Source of the DNA: Aurantimonas marina
Lineage (GTDB): Bacteria > Pseudomonadota > Alphaproteobacteria > Rhizobiales > Rhizobiaceae
DNA length: 64,000 nucleotides
Reading direction: 5' to 3'
Assembly: GCF_017183135.1 (NCBI RefSeq)
Contig: NZ_JADDXW010000003.1
Location: 124,001 to 188,000 of the forward strand
The position numbers and the translations under genes are program-made. The notes under the pieces are model-generated. The model had not been told where the DNA came from and did not search any database. It worked only from the letters and a program-made list of their open reading frames with translations. Below are positions 11,203 to 22,640 of the stretch, one piece after another; the first letter of the stretch is position 1, and each line of letters opens with the position of its first letter.

Positions 11203-11673
11203 CTAGTCCGCCATGATCTCGATGATCTCGGCATCGCTGGCGCCCGCCTTGACGACGTCGCCTAGCTCTTTTCCCATCAGGCTTTTGGCCAGCGGCGAGA
11301 TATAGGAGAGGAGGCCCTCGGCCGGGTCAGCCTCGTCGATTCCGACGATCTGGAACAGCTGCCGGCGCCCGTCGTCCCGCTGGATCGCCACGCGGCTTCC
11401 GAAGTGGACGGTCGCCACCGAGGCCGGCGGAACCACAACCTCGGCGGTCGCGTGGCGTGCCTGCCAATAGCGAAGATCGCGGTTGATGGTGGCAATAGCG
11501 AGCTTGTCACCGGCTGCACGCGCCTCGTCCAGGTGTTTTTCCAGCGCGGCGATCTCGCCGTCGATCAGTTCCAGGCCGCGTGCTGTGACCAGATTTGGAG
11601 CCGAGCCCAACTCACGATCGGGCAGAACCTCGACCTGGTCCTCATTGGGCTCCTTGACGAAGGCGACACTCAT
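11203..11673 (-). CDS. GreA/GreB family elongation-factor protein
   Basis: 156 aa from the ATG at 11673 (MSVAFVKEPNED). An N-terminal antiparallel coiled coil (about 30-75) includes GLELIDGEIAALEKHL and the acidic tip region, and a C-terminal FKBP-like domain ends with SYISPLAKSLMGKELGD (about 126-142). Gre factors bind RNA polymerase through the secondary channel and stimulate cleavage of backtracked RNA. This one is a divergent paralogue: the loop sequence DLRYWQARHATAE differs from canonical GreA, so it may be a Gre-like regulator rather than the main factor. It is divergent from the Fic gene. Confidence 0.85.
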   Translation of the reverse strand: MSVAFVKEPNEDQVEVLPDRELGSAPNLVTARGLELIDGEIAALEKHLDEARAAGDKLAIATINRDLRYWQARHATAEVVVPPASVATVHFGSRVAIQRDDGRRQLFQIVGIDEADPAEGLLSYISPLAKSLMGKELGDVVKAGASDAEIIEIMAD

Positions 11674-12055
11674 CGATCCACATCCTCGCTGTTCCAGAGA
11701 CATGTAGGAACTAATATTTTGTTCTTACACCACACATTTGCCCTGACTGACTGGCTGAAACTCCACCTGCGCCGCCGCTATCAGTCTAAAAACTGCCCAG
11801 GAAGAAGGGGGGCTGCGCATTGTGGACCCGCCTTTCTCGACTGGAAGGTAATTTTGGACTCGGGACTCCCGGGCGGGGCCGCTGTCGCATCGTTCAACGT
11901 ACCTTGGCTCTGCAATCAAGATATTGGGGGTTAATATGCCATACCTACCACCAACGCGCTTTGACATTTGCACCAATCTATAAAGCGGCTTCAGCACTTT
12001 ATAGATAAATACCGGTTTGGTATAAAGCGGGCCGAACACATTTTACCGAGGTAGC
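11674..12055. promoter_or_regulatory. AT-rich intergenic region between Gre-like gene and fic
   Basis: This 382-base gap is much less GC-rich than the flanking genes. It holds TTGACA at 11962-11967, a perfect inverted repeat at 11977-12007 and a repeated TATAAAGCGG (11980-11989 and 12022-12031). A looser dyad AGGAAC...GTTCTT lies near 11706-11727. No open frame in it looks coding. It probably contains the divergent promoters of the Gre-like gene and fic; precise -10 boxes are not clear. Confidence 0.5.
11977..12007. promoter_or_regulatory. perfect 10-bp inverted repeat, candidate fic operator
   Basis: ATCTATAAAG (11977-11986), 11-base spacer, CTTTATAGAT (11998-12007). A further TATAAAGCGG copy occurs at 12022-12031, in direct orientation with the left arm. 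The site lies 48 bases before the fic ATG. Arm length and spacing fit a dimeric repressor site; an mRNA hairpin is the alternative. Confidence 0.6.
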
Positions 12056-13204
12056 ATGAACCCTTCCGATTTCACCGAACCCACCACAGGGCGGCTCGTG
12101 CCCACCATCGAACGGCAACAAGCGTTTGTACCAGCTCCGTTGCCTCCGGCCTTCGACCTTGCTTCAGTCGCGATATCTCTAATGGAAGCTATGCAGGCCC
12201 TTGGGGAGTTAAAGGGTGCGTGCCGCCGACTCCAGAACCCTTATATGCTGGTCCGACCCCTCCAGCGAAATGAGGCTCTGACCTCGTCTGCGATGGAGGG
12301 AACCTACACTACCGACGGCCACCTCCTTCTCGCCGAGGCAGGACTGGAAGCGCAAAGCGATGAGTCGACCCGCGAGGTTATCAACTATCTGAATGCACTG
12401 AACGAATCTCTGGACCTTCTCAGAACCCTCCCAATATCACACAGGGTCATAAAACGCGCTCACGAAATACTTCTTAGCGGACTTAGCCTGCATCGTGGCA
12501 CGCAGAAACGGCCTGGTGAGTACAAGCGAGACCAAAACTGGATCGGAGGACGGACCATCGAAAATGCCCGCTTCGTTCCACCTCCACCTGCCGAAACACA
12601 GGTGTGCATGGATGAATTAGAGAGGTACATTAATAGGGAAGACGCTTCGTTTCCGCCTCCCCTTATCGATCTGGCGCTAGTTCATTACCAAATTGAAAGC
12701 ATTCATCCATTCGCCGACGGAAATGGCCGTGTGGGAAGGATGATAATATCTCTGATGGCGGTTCATAGCGGCCTGTTAGATATGCCTATATTGTACATAT
12801 CTCCAGCCATGGAGCGGTATAAAGATGAATATATCGATCACATGTTCAACGTTTCCGCCAAGGGTGACTGGGAGGGATGGATATCGTTCTTCTGTAAGCG
12901 CGTAGTTGAAAGCTGCAAAGAAACAATCCGTACGATTGACCGGCTTATTAGTCTTCAGACCGAATATAGAGATCGATCATCCTCTGCCGGTCGATCAGCA
13001 AATTTGGCAATTGTCATCGATTTTCTATTCGAACGACCGGCAATAACGGTAACGGAGGCATCTCAAAAACTCGGAGTAACCTATGCGGCAGCACGTAAAA
13101 CGATAGATAAACTGGTTGAGATCGGAATTATCGAGGAAATCCCGACTTCATATCCAAAAATATTCTATTCTCCAACTATTATGCGTGCCTCCCGTCCAGA
13201 TTAA
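12056..13204 (+). CDS. Fic family protein with winged-helix C terminus
   Basis: 382 aa, ATG at 12056 after GAGGTAGC. The Fic motif HPFADGNGRVGR (217-228) is intact: catalytic His, Asp and the Gly-Asn-Gly-Arg anion-binding loop. The N-terminal helix carries SSAMEG (77-82), the (S/T)xxxE(G/N) inhibitory motif, so this is a self-inhibited Fic enzyme that would transfer AMP (or a related group) to protein hydroxyls. The C terminus (about 318-375: VIDFLFERPAITVTEAS... AARKTIDKLVEIGI) is a winged helix, as in Fic-wHTH fusions. Codon use is distinctly AT-richer than in gyrB, which follows tail to tail 125 bases on. Likely horizontally acquired. Target protein unknown. Confidence 0.95.
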   Translation: MNPSDFTEPTTGRLVPTIERQQAFVPAPLPPAFDLASVAISLMEAMQALGELKGACRRLQNPYMLVRPLQRNEALTSSAMEGTYTTDGHLLLAEAGLEAQSDESTREVINYLNALNESLDLLRTLPISHRVIKRAHEILLSGLSLHRGTQKRPGEYKRDQNWIGGRTIENARFVPPPPAETQVCMDELERYINREDASFPPPLIDLALVHYQIESIHPFADGNGRVGRMIISLMAVHSGLLDMPILYISPAMERYKDEYIDHMFNVSAKGDWEGWISFFCKRVVESCKETIRTIDRLISLQTEYRDRSSSAGRSANLAIVIDFLFERPAITVTEASQKLGVTYAAARKTIDKLVEIGIIEEIPTSYPKIFYSPTIMRASRPD

Positions 13205-13245
13205 CCTGTAATACTGCCGGAATCAGACCATAATCGTTTATCGAA

Positions 13246-13288
13246 TTGACAATATATCGCAAATTCTCTGCGAGATAAATTTGGTCAA
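13246..13288. repeat. imperfect palindrome between fic and gyrB
   Basis: TTGAC at 13246-13250 and GTCAA at 13284-13288 flank a partly self-complementary AT-rich centre (ATCGCA and TGCGAGAT). It lies between two convergent genes and may be a weak bidirectional terminator or an insert boundary. Confidence 0.3.
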
Positions 13289-13329
13289 CGGGGACGAGTT
13301 CCCCTGCAGGTCGTCCGGCGCGTCCGGCC

Positions 13330-15780
<2,451 letters not shown>

Positions 15781-15949
15781 TCAGGCGAGGCGGCGGGCCG
15801 CGACGAATCGCCGTTTGCGCCCGCTCTATATAAAGGGTCGGCTGTCACGATCCAAGCCGTCCGGGAAAGCCCTGTGTGCCGCGCCACGCTCGACGTCGAA
15901 CATCCGCCAACCCATATCCCAAACGACACCATAAAGGACCGCCGGCCGC

Positions 15950-17326
15950 ATGGATACGCCAATGGATATGCCAGTTCGACCGTTTCGCCCGCCGGCGCCG
16001 ATTCCGCACGCCGAACCGCTCGGTTTCGCCAGCTTCCTGAAGACCGCCTCGCGCAATCCGATCGAGATCTGGGGGACGCGCGCGTTCAAGGAGCCATATA
16101 TCCGCGGCACATGGCTGGGCGTTCCGAACATCGTCGTCAACGACCCCAAGGGCGTCCGCCACTGCCTCGTCGAAAATGCCGCCAATTACGTGATGCAGCC
16201 GCTGCGCCAGCGGATCCTGCGCCCGCTCCTGCGTGACGGGCTTCTGACCGCCGAGGGTGCCCTGTGGCGGCGCACCCGCAAGGCCATCGCGCCCGTCTTC
16301 ACGCCGCGGAACATCGCCGGCTTCACCGAGACGATGCAGGCGCGCTCGCAAGCCTTCGCCGAGCGGATCAGTGGGCGCGTGGGCGAGACGGTGGACGGCA
16401 GTCATGAGATGACGCTGCTCACCTTCGATATCCTGCAGGCGACACTGTTCACCGACGATATCGCCGGTGACGGCGAGACCTTCGCCACATCCACCCGGGC
16501 GTTTCTCGGCTCGATGGGCCGGGTCGACCCGCTCGACCTGCTCGACGCACCGGCCTTCCTGCCGCGCTTGCGCCGGCTCAAGGGCCGTCGGTCGATGGCC
16601 TATTTCCGCAGGCTAATCGCCGAAACGATCGAGCGGCGGCGCGCCGAGATCGAGCGTGGCCCGGACGGTGCGCCAAACGACCTTCTATCGCTCTTGATCA
16701 AGGCAGACGGCCTGTCGGTTGACGAGATCGAGGACAATATCATCACCTTCATCGGCGCCGGCCACGAGACGACGGCGCGCTCGCTTGCCTGGACGCTGTA
16801 TCTGCTCAGCCAGGCGCCGGCCGAGCGGGCGGCGGTCGAAGCCGAGTTGGACAGCGTGCTGCCGACCCTGTCGCATCCGAGCGAATGGGTCGATCGCCTC
16901 GTCTACACAAGGGCCGTGTTCGAGGAGGCGCTCCGGCTCTACCCGCCCGCGCCGTCGCTGAACCGGACAGCGCTCGCGCCGGACCGCGCCGGCGACGTCG
17001 AGATCCCGGCCGGGGCAACAGTGCTCGTCATGCCGTGGCTGATCCACCGCCACGAAATGCTCTGGGACCGGCCCGACCATTTCATCCCGAGCCGCTTTCT
17101 GCCGGGCAATCGCGAGACGATCGACCGCTATCAATATCTGCCCTTCGGCGTCGGACCGCGCGTGTGCATCGGGGCGAGCTTCGCGCTGCAGGAAGGTGTC
17201 ATCGCGCTTGCGTCCCTGCTTAAACATCTGCGGTTCGACTATGCCGGCAACGGCCCGCCGGAAGTGGTGCAGCGGATCACGGTGCAGCCGCTGGGCGGCC
17301 TTCCGCTGCGCGTCGCCAGGCGATAG
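15950..17326 (+). CDS. cytochrome P450
   Basis: 458 aa, cytosolic. The I-helix oxygen-binding motif is AGHETT (270-275), the K-helix ExxR is EEALR (325-329) and the heme-ligand loop is FGVGPRVCIG with Cys406. No membrane anchor is seen, as usual for bacterial P450s. The ATG at 15950 has AAAGGACCGCC upstream; MDMP at 15962 is an alternative. No ferredoxin or ferredoxin reductase gene lies nearby, so electrons must come from partners elsewhere. Substrate is unknown. The similar gene is common in Rhizobiales, and the CYP family cannot be assigned by eye. Confidence 0.95.
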   Translation: MDTPMDMPVRPFRPPAPIPHAEPLGFASFLKTASRNPIEIWGTRAFKEPYIRGTWLGVPNIVVNDPKGVRHCLVENAANYVMQPLRQRILRPLLRDGLLTAEGALWRRTRKAIAPVFTPRNIAGFTETMQARSQAFAERISGRVGETVDGSHEMTLLTFDILQATLFTDDIAGDGETFATSTRAFLGSMGRVDPLDLLDAPAFLPRLRRLKGRRSMAYFRRLIAETIERRRAEIERGPDGAPNDLLSLLIKADGLSVDEIEDNIITFIGAGHETTARSLAWTLYLLSQAPAERAAVEAELDSVLPTLSHPSEWVDRLVYTRAVFEEALRLYPPAPSLNRTALAPDRAGDVEIPAGATVLVMPWLIHRHEMLWDRPDHFIPSRFLPGNRETIDRYQYLPFGVGPRVCIGASFALQEGVIALASLLKHLRFDYAGNGPPEVVQRITVQPLGGLPLRVARR

Positions 17327-17665
17327 GAGGGAGGTCGACCCGGCCGGCTCGCCGCCATTGATGCCCTGGCTGCGGTCGCATTTGAATCGTTGCTCTTGCA
17401 CTTGGACGCGTCAGAGGCCATAATCCTACTTCGGGTATTTGCAGACCCGGAGTCTGGCTAACGTTCCGCCACCGAAAAATCGGCGGTTTGCCTGGTTTTG
17501 CTGTGCAATGACCGGAGCGATGAGAACCAAACCTTTCGCCGAAACCGTGTGAAATTCCGAATCTCCGGCCGCAGCGTGTTGCTGTGTCCATACAACCATA
17601 GAAGTCTATCGCGTCGCGCGAAACTTCCAGCAGAGCCCGACAGGGCAGCGACGAAAGGTTTATCC
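17327..17665. other. intergenic region before cspA
   Basis: 339 bases with no convincing gene. An imperfect stem (ACTTCGGGT / ACCCGGAGT, 17428-17453) may end the P450 transcript. The segment 17454-17665 is likely the long cspA 5' leader, a common feature of cold-shock genes whose structure controls translation; I could not identify a defined cold box. Confidence 0.4.
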
Positions 17666-17878
17666 ATGAGCCAGACCGGCACCGTCAAGTTCTTCAACGA
17701 AGCCAAGGGTTTCGGATTCGTTACGCCGGACGGCGGCGCGAAGGACGTGTTCCTTCACGTCTCCGCGCTCGAGCGCGCAGGTATCTCCTCGCTCAACGAG
17801 GGCGACAAGATCAGCTTCGACACCGAGCCCGACACCCGCGGCAAGGGCCCGAAGGCGATCAACGTCCAGCGCGTCTAA
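17666..17878 (+). CDS. cspA: cold-shock protein
   Basis: 70 aa, ATG at 17666 with AAAGG eight bases upstream. A single cold-shock domain is present: RNP1 motif KGFGFV (14-19) and RNP2 motif VFLHV (28-32). It binds single-stranded RNA/DNA and melts mRNA structure. The protein is the classic Csp length. It precedes a small basic protein and rpsU, all on the plus strand, giving a translation-linked block. A long leader and a strong downstream stem-loop frame the gene. Confidence 0.97.
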   Translation: MSQTGTVKFFNEAKGFGFVTPDGGAKDVFLHVSALERAGISSLNEGDKISFDTEPDTRGKGPKAINVQRV

Positions 17879-17886
17879 TACGTTAA

Positions 17887-17922
17887 GGCGCGACCGGCGG
17901 AATCCGCTCCGCCGGTCGCGCC
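17887..17922 (+). terminator. strong stem-loop after cspA
   Basis: Perfect 15-bp arms (GGCGCGACCGGCGGA at 17887-17901 and its complement at 17908-17922) with a 6-base loop, 8 bases past the cspA stop. No T run is adjacent, so it may act as an mRNA-stabilising end or a Rho-assisted stop. Confidence 0.65.
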
Positions 17923-17980
17923 GACCGAAACTTTATTTCGGGTCGCTCCGCGTCTCGGTGCCAAGTGATCGAAAGTCGAG

Positions 17981-18223
17981 ATGATGGAGAATTCCCGCAA
18001 GGCGCGCGAGCGCGCCGAAGCAGCGCTTTCGGGTCCGCCGGAACGACCCGCCAAGGGTTCCGCGATCGGCATCATCGCCGCAGAATCCTTGGCGACCCAG
18101 GAAAAGACGGCGCGGCTCAAGAAGCTCCGTATGGAGCGGGATGCCACCGAGGTGCCTAAGGTTGCCAAGGTCAAGGCAAAGACGACGGCGTCGAAGCCAC
18201 GCGTAAAGAAATCCGCCGGCTGA
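17981..18223 (+). CDS. small basic protein, unknown function
   Basis: 80 aa (start 17981 or the ATG after it at 17984). The product is helical and strongly basic at the C terminus (KVAKVKAKTTASKPRVKKSAG), with an N-terminal SRKARERAEAAL segment and a central EKTARLKKLRMERD helix. I recall small rhizobial proteins of this kind beside rpsU and cspA but no assigned function. The ribosome site is poor. No membrane segment or metal motif. The position between cspA and rpsU is the best evidence for a real gene. Confidence 0.6.
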   Translation: MMENSRKARERAEAALSGPPERPAKGSAIGIIAAESLATQEKTARLKKLRMERDATEVPKVAKVKAKTTASKPRVKKSAG

Positions 18224-18316
18224 CTGATCGTCGCCGGCCCTGTGGCGGTCCCGTGCTCTCCCATTATGAGGAGAAGCGGCGCGAGGCCCTTAATAACCGA
18301 TCAGTGAGGAGTCGTT

Positions 18317-18625
18317 TTGAAAGTCGACGTCAGAGACAACAATGTCGATCAGGCCCTGCGGGCTCTGAAGAAGAAATTGCAGCGCGAAGGCGTCTTCCGT
18401 GAAATGAAGGCGCGCCGCGCCTATGAGAAGCCGTCCGAACGACGCGCTCGTCAGAAGCAGGAGGCCATTCGCCGCTCCCGCAAGCTTGCCCGCAAGCAGG
18501 CGCAGCGCGAAGGTCTCGTTCCTGGTCCGAAGCGTAAGCCGCCTCGCGCGGGCGCTGCGCGTCCGGGCGCCGGTGGCGCCGGCGGTGCCGGTACGAGCAG
18601 CGGTTATGCGAGTGGTGGCGCGTAG
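18317..18625 (+). CDS. rpsU: 30S ribosomal protein S21 with long Gly/Ala tail
   Basis: 102 aa from a TTG at 18317, with GAGGAG five bases upstream; no in-frame ATG gives the conserved N terminus, so TTG is the start. The S21 core spans residues 2-65 ([27 protein letters not shown]...). S21 binds near the 3' end of 16S rRNA and helps initiation. The C-terminal 30 residues ([14 protein letters not shown]...) are a low-complexity extension beyond the core. The gene is followed by an intrinsic terminator, and the cspA block is upstream. Confidence 0.95.
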   Translation: MKVDVRDNNVDQALRALKKKLQREGVFREMKARRAYEKPSERRARQKQEAIRRSRKLARKQAQREGLVPGPKRKPPRAGAARPGAGGAGGAGTSSGYASGGA

Positions 18626-18674
18626 CAGCCATCTAAGGCCAGCCCGTCCCCCTCATTGCTTTGCCTATTCGATC

Positions 18675-18713
18675 GCCCGGTGACCGCGAGGTTCGCCGGG
18701 CAATCGCATTTTT
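18675..18713 (+). terminator. rpsU intrinsic terminator
   Basis: A long stem starting GCCCGGTGACC, loop GCGA, closing GGTTCGCCGGGC, followed by ATCGCATTTTT. One bulge and a wobble are present. It lies between rpsU and the convergent cysK. Confidence 0.75.
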
Positions 18714-18751
18714 GAAAGGCTCGGCCGGTGCGGTCCTGCGACGCGTGATGC

Positions 18752-19744
18752 CTACGCCTCGTCACCCAGCCCTTCGAACAGGGCCGTCGACAGATACCGC
18801 TCCGCAAAGGACGGGATGATCACGACGATGTTCTTGCCTGCCATCTCCGCCCGCTGGCCGATGCGGATCGCGGCCGCCAGCGCCGCGCCGGATGAGATTC
18901 CCACCGGTACGCCTTCCAACCGGGCCACCAGACGCGCCAACTCGAAAGATTCCTCGTTCGAGACCTGGACGACTTCGTCATAGATCTCGCGATCGAGGAT
19001 GGCCGGCGCGAAACCGGCACCGATGCCTTGGATCTTGTGCGGTCCGGGAGCGCCACCCGACAGGATCGGCGATGCCTCGGGCTCGACGGCGATGACCTTC
19101 AGGCCGGGCTTGCGGTGCTTGAGAACCTGGCCCGCGCCGGTAATGGTGCCGCCGGTGCCGATACCCGACACCAGCACGTCGACCTCGCCCTTGGTATCGT
19201 TCCAGATTTCCTCGGCCGTGGTGACGCGGTGTATCTGCGGATTGGCCGGGTTCTCGAATTGCTGAGGCATGACAGCATCCGGAATCTCGGCGATGAGTTC
19301 CTCGGCCTTGGCGATCGCGCCCTTCATGCCCTTGGCACCCTCGGTCAGCACGAGGTCGGCGCCGAGCAGCCGCAGCATCTTGCGCCGCTCGATCGACATC
19401 GTCTCGGGCATGGTCAAGATCAGCCGATAGCCCTTGGCGGCGGCCGCGAAGGCAAGCGCTATGCCGGTGTTGCCCGAGGTGGGCTCGACCAGCGTCGTCT
19501 TGCCCGGCTCGATCTTTCCGTCGGCCTCGAGTTTCTCGATCATCGCGACGCCGATACGATCCTTGACGCTGGCGATCGGATTGAAGAATTCAAGCTTGGC
19601 AAGAAGATGCGCCTCGACGCCCTTTTCCTTGGCCAGCTTGTCGAGGCGAACGATTGGCGTATCGCCGATCGTGTCGACGATGGAATCGTAGATACGCCCT
19701 CGCCCGTGCGTCCTTGCCGTGCTGTCGTTGGCGGCCTTGTCCAT
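18752..19744 (-). CDS. cysK: cysteine synthase A
   Basis: 330 aa from the ATG at 19744, which has AGGAAGG ten bases before it; an ATG at 19783 would add a non-homologous leader. It makes L-cysteine from O-acetylserine and sulfide. The PLP Lys is in [11 protein letters not shown] (about 60-70), the substrate loop is [10 protein letters not shown], and the phosphate-cup segment is [12 protein letters not shown]. The N terminus has a 20-residue extension before [16 protein letters not shown], as in many rhizobial enzymes. No cysE is beside it. Confidence 0.96.
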   Translation of the reverse strand: MDKAANDSTARTHGRGRIYDSIVDTIGDTPIVRLDKLAKEKGVEAHLLAKLEFFNPIASVKDRIGVAMIEKLEADGKIEPGKTTLVEPTSGNTGIALAFAAAAKGYRLILTMPETMSIERRKMLRLLGADLVLTEGAKGMKGAIAKAEELIAEIPDAVMPQQFENPANPQIHRVTTAEEIWNDTKGEVDVLVSGIGTGGTITGAGQVLKHRKPGLKVIAVEPEASPILSGGAPGPHKIQGIGAGFAPAILDREIYDEVVQVSNEESFELARLVARLEGVPVGISSGAALAAAIRIGQRAEMAGKNIVVIIPSFAERYLSTALFEGLGDEA

Positions 19745-20034
19745 GGCTTCGTTCCTTCCTATCGCGTCGTGGCGCGGTACCATCCCGCCGCCACCCCATC
19801 ACGTGTGACCGTTAGGGCGGAAAGCCACCGGATATGAGGCCGCAACATCCAAAGTGCGCCCTTCCGATAGAAAAACATACCCCATGCGCGACAAAGCGCC
19901 ATCGGACCGCACAGGACAATACGGGCGATGGATCGAATTGTCGGCATTCTTCCCACGCGATCTTATGATAATCGCGGGAAAAAGGTGCACCGGGGCAGCC
20001 AAACGCGCCGGCCGATGAACCAGCGAGGTCGCCG

Positions 20035-20826
20035 TTGCCCCCTTCCTTCGCCCATATCCGGACCATCTGCGGCGAATTCCTCGTTCTCGTCGCCGCGATG
20101 ACGCTGATGTCGGGGACGGCGGGGTTCTATCTTTTCCGCGGGTTCGGGCAACCGGTGATGACGACGGCGGCGCTTTTCGCGTTCGCAGTGCCGCTGGCGA
20201 CGGCCCTTCCCTATGTCGTCTATCTGGCTGTCCGGCTGAACAGCTTGATGTCCGACAATGCCGGTCTCAAACGCGCCGCGACGACCGACCGGTTGACCGG
20301 CCTGCTCAACCGAGCCGGCTTCGAGGGCGAAATTCGACGCCATATCGCGACACTTGAGAGAAAGCAGCAGGGCGGCCTGATGCTGCTCGTCGTGGATGCC
20401 GACAATTTCAAGCAGATCAACGATCGGCTGGGGCATCCAACCGGCGATCAGGCCTTGAAGGCGATCGCGACCGAGCTTCGCCATTCGATCCGAGCCGGCG
20501 ACGCGCTGGGCCGCATCGGCGGCGAGGAATTCGCGATCTCGCTGCCCTGCGCCAATATCGGCCAAGGCCGGACAGTGGCCGAGCGCCTGCGGCTCGCCAT
20601 CAACGCGCTCAGCGTCGGCGAAGGCGCCGACGCCATGAGGTTATCGGTCAGCGTCGGCGGCGCATTTTCCGCGGCGCCGCAATCCTTCGACGTGATCTAC
20701 GCCGCCGCCGACCACAATCTCTATCAGGCCAAGCAGGCCGGGCGAAACCGCAGCACCATCTCGGCGATGGGGAACGCGCACGGCTATCTTCGCGACGCGG
20801 GAAAACCGGTTCCCGCCACCCCCTGA
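20035..20826 (+). CDS. GGDEF-domain diguanylate cyclase with two membrane helices
   Basis: 263 aa, TTG start at 20035 backed by GCGAGG seven bases upstream. Two hydrophobic helices (about 12-34 and 41-66) anchor the protein. The GGDEF domain (about 85-250) keeps TDRLTGLLNRAGF, DADNFKQINDRLGH and the active-site GGEEF (RIGGEEFAI), so c-di-GMP synthesis is expected. No EAL domain is present, and I see no I-site RxxD directly upstream of GGEEF. It is convergent with dut, separated by 13 bases. Signal input is unknown. Confidence 0.93.
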   Translation: MPPSFAHIRTICGEFLVLVAAMTLMSGTAGFYLFRGFGQPVMTTAALFAFAVPLATALPYVVYLAVRLNSLMSDNAGLKRAATTDRLTGLLNRAGFEGEIRRHIATLERKQQGGLMLLVVDADNFKQINDRLGHPTGDQALKAIATELRHSIRAGDALGRIGGEEFAISLPCANIGQGRTVAERLRLAINALSVGEGADAMRLSVSVGGAFSAAPQSFDVIYAAADHNLYQAKQAGRNRSTISAMGNAHGYLRDAGKPVPATP

Positions 20827-20839
20827 CAGCCCCGGCCGG

Positions 20840-21292
20840 TCACCCGGTTCCCGTCGAGCCGAAACCACCTTCTCCCCTGTCGCTGACCGCAAGGCTTTGT
20901 CGTTCGCCGAACTCCGCCTGGACGACCGGCGCGATCACAATCTGCGCGATCCTGTCGCCGCGCGCGACCGTGAAAGGCTCCTCGCTCAGATTGACGAGGA
21001 TGATTTTCACCTCGCCGCGATAGTCGCTGTCGATGGTGCCGGGCGTGTTGAGGATCGTGACGCCGTGCTTGGCGGCCAAGCCCGAACGGGGGCGAACCTG
21101 AACCTCGTAGCCGGCCGGAATCTCGAAGCTCAGGCCGGTCGGCACCAGCGCCCGCGTCCCGGGAGCCAAGGTCAGCGCCTCCGTCAGCGCGGCGCGAATG
21201 TCGGCCCCGGCCGCCCCCTGGGTGGCGTAGGCGGGAAGCGGCAGATCCGCGCCATGGGGCAGGCGGCAAATGCCGATCGCCGGCGCACTCAC
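20840..21292 (-). CDS. dut: dUTP diphosphatase
   Basis: 150 aa from a GTG at 21292 that overlaps the coaBC stop as GTGA. An ATG at 21328 is possible, but it makes a 40-bp overlap and an extra leader; the GTG gives the family length. It hydrolyses dUTP to dUMP, so protecting DNA and feeding thymidylate synthesis; it acts as a trimer. Motifs seen are [41 protein letters not shown] and the C-terminal [10 protein letters not shown] that closes the active site. It is last in the ubiB-coaBC-dut order. Confidence 0.95.
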   Translation of the reverse strand: MSAPAIGICRLPHGADLPLPAYATQGAAGADIRAALTEALTLAPGTRALVPTGLSFEIPAGYEVQVRPRSGLAAKHGVTILNTPGTIDSDYRGEVKIILVNLSEEPFTVARGDRIAQIVIAPVVQAEFGERQSLAVSDRGEGGFGSTGTG

Positions 21293-22509
21293 GGGCGATC
21301 GGCCTGCGTCAAACGGGGGGCGATCCATAGCGCCAGACGCCGCGCGACCTCTGTCTTGTCGAGCTTGGGCCAGTCCTCGACGCCGTCACGGGTCACGATA
21401 TGCACGGTGTTGGTCATGCCGCCCATGACGCCGGTTGCGGCCGACACGTCATTGGCGACGATCGCATCGGCGCCCTTGCGATCGAGCTTTGCCCGCGCAT
21501 TCGCCAGGAGATCGTCGGTCTCGGCCGCAAAGCCGACGACGAGGCGCGGACGCAGATCTGAATGGCCGACGGTCGCCAGAATGTCCGGGTTCTCCGTCAG
21601 GGCGAGCGTCGGTGGGCCGTCGTCGCCCTTCTTGATCTTCGTCTCGCCCTCCGCAACCGTTCGCCAGTCGGCGACGGCGGCGACGAAGATGGCGGCATCA
21701 GCGGGAAGCGCCGCCTCGACGGCTTGCAGCATCTGGCAGGCGGTCTCGACACGGCGCATGGCGACACCGGCCGGATCTGCAATGGCGACGGGACCGCTGA
21801 CCAGCGTCACCTCGGCCCCCAATCCGGCAAGCGCTTCGGCGATCGCGTGTCCCTGCCGCCCGGACGAGCGGTTGGCGAGGTAGCGGACCGGATCGATCGG
21901 CTCGTGGGTCGGACCTGACGTGACCACGACGCGGCGGCCCGCGAGCAGCTTCGCCCCACCTCCCAGCAGAGCGTCCAGCGCCGCGAGGATCTCCATCGGC
22001 TCGGCCATGCGCCCGATTCCAGCCTCGCCCGCCTCGGCCATCTCGCCGACGTTCGGGCCGACGAAGCGCACGCCATCGGCGGCCAGCGCCTGATGATTTC
22101 GGCGCGTCGCCGGATGCGCCCACATCGCCGGGTTCATCGCCGGAGCCATCAGGATCGGGCCTTTGGCCGCCAGCAGCACGGCGGTGGCGAGATCATCGAC
22201 AAGGCCGTTGGCGCAGCGCGCCATCAGGTTCGCCGTCGCCGGCGCGACGAGGATTGCATCGGCCTCGCGGGCGAGCCGAATATGGCCGACATCGTGCTCG
22301 TCCTCGCGATCGAACAGGTCGCCGAACACTTTCGAGGCCGCCAGCGCGCCGACCGCCAGCGGCGTCACGAACTCCTTGGCCGCCGCCGTCATCACCGGCG
22401 TCACGCGCGCACCGCGCTCGCGCAGCCGGCGGATGAGGTCCAGCGTCTTGTAGGCCGCGATGCCGCCGCCGATGACGAGCAGGATGCGCTTGCCGGCGAG
22501 CCCGCTCAT
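21289..22509 (-). CDS. coaBC: phosphopantothenoylcysteine decarboxylase / phosphopantothenate-cysteine ligase
   Basis: 406 aa from the ATG at 22509 ([21 protein letters not shown]); an upstream ATG at 22605 adds a leader without homology. It is the bifunctional enzyme of CoA synthesis. The N-terminal CoaC flavoprotein half shows [16 protein letters not shown] (FMN binding) and [10 protein letters not shown]; the C-terminal CoaB half shows [18 protein letters not shown] (from about 194) and a Lys motif KIKKGDD. It lies downstream of ubiB and overlaps dut by four bases. Confidence 0.96.
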   Translation of the reverse strand: MSGLAGKRILLVIGGGIAAYKTLDLIRRLRERGARVTPVMTAAAKEFVTPLAVGALAASKVFGDLFDREDEHDVGHIRLAREADAILVAPATANLMARCANGLVDDLATAVLLAAKGPILMAPAMNPAMWAHPATRRNHQALAADGVRFVGPNVGEMAEAGEAGIGRMAEPMEILAALDALLGGGAKLLAGRRVVVTSGPTHEPIDPVRYLANRSSGRQGHAIAEALAGLGAEVTLVSGPVAIADPAGVAMRRVETACQMLQAVEAALPADAAIFVAAVADWRTVAEGETKIKKGDDGPPTLALTENPDILATVGHSDLRPRLVVGFAAETDDLLANARAKLDRKGADAIVANDVSAATGVMGGMTNTVHIVTRDGVEDWPKLDKTEVARRLALWIAPRLTQADRP

Positions 22510-22640
22510 GCCGCCGGAACCGCCTTGCGGTTTGTCAGGCTGGCCATGCCGCCTCCCCTTCAATCGTGTTCCTGTCCCGGACGGCGATAATGGCAGCGGG
22601 ATCATCCAGCAAGCAATAGACCGACCATCGGGTCACGACA

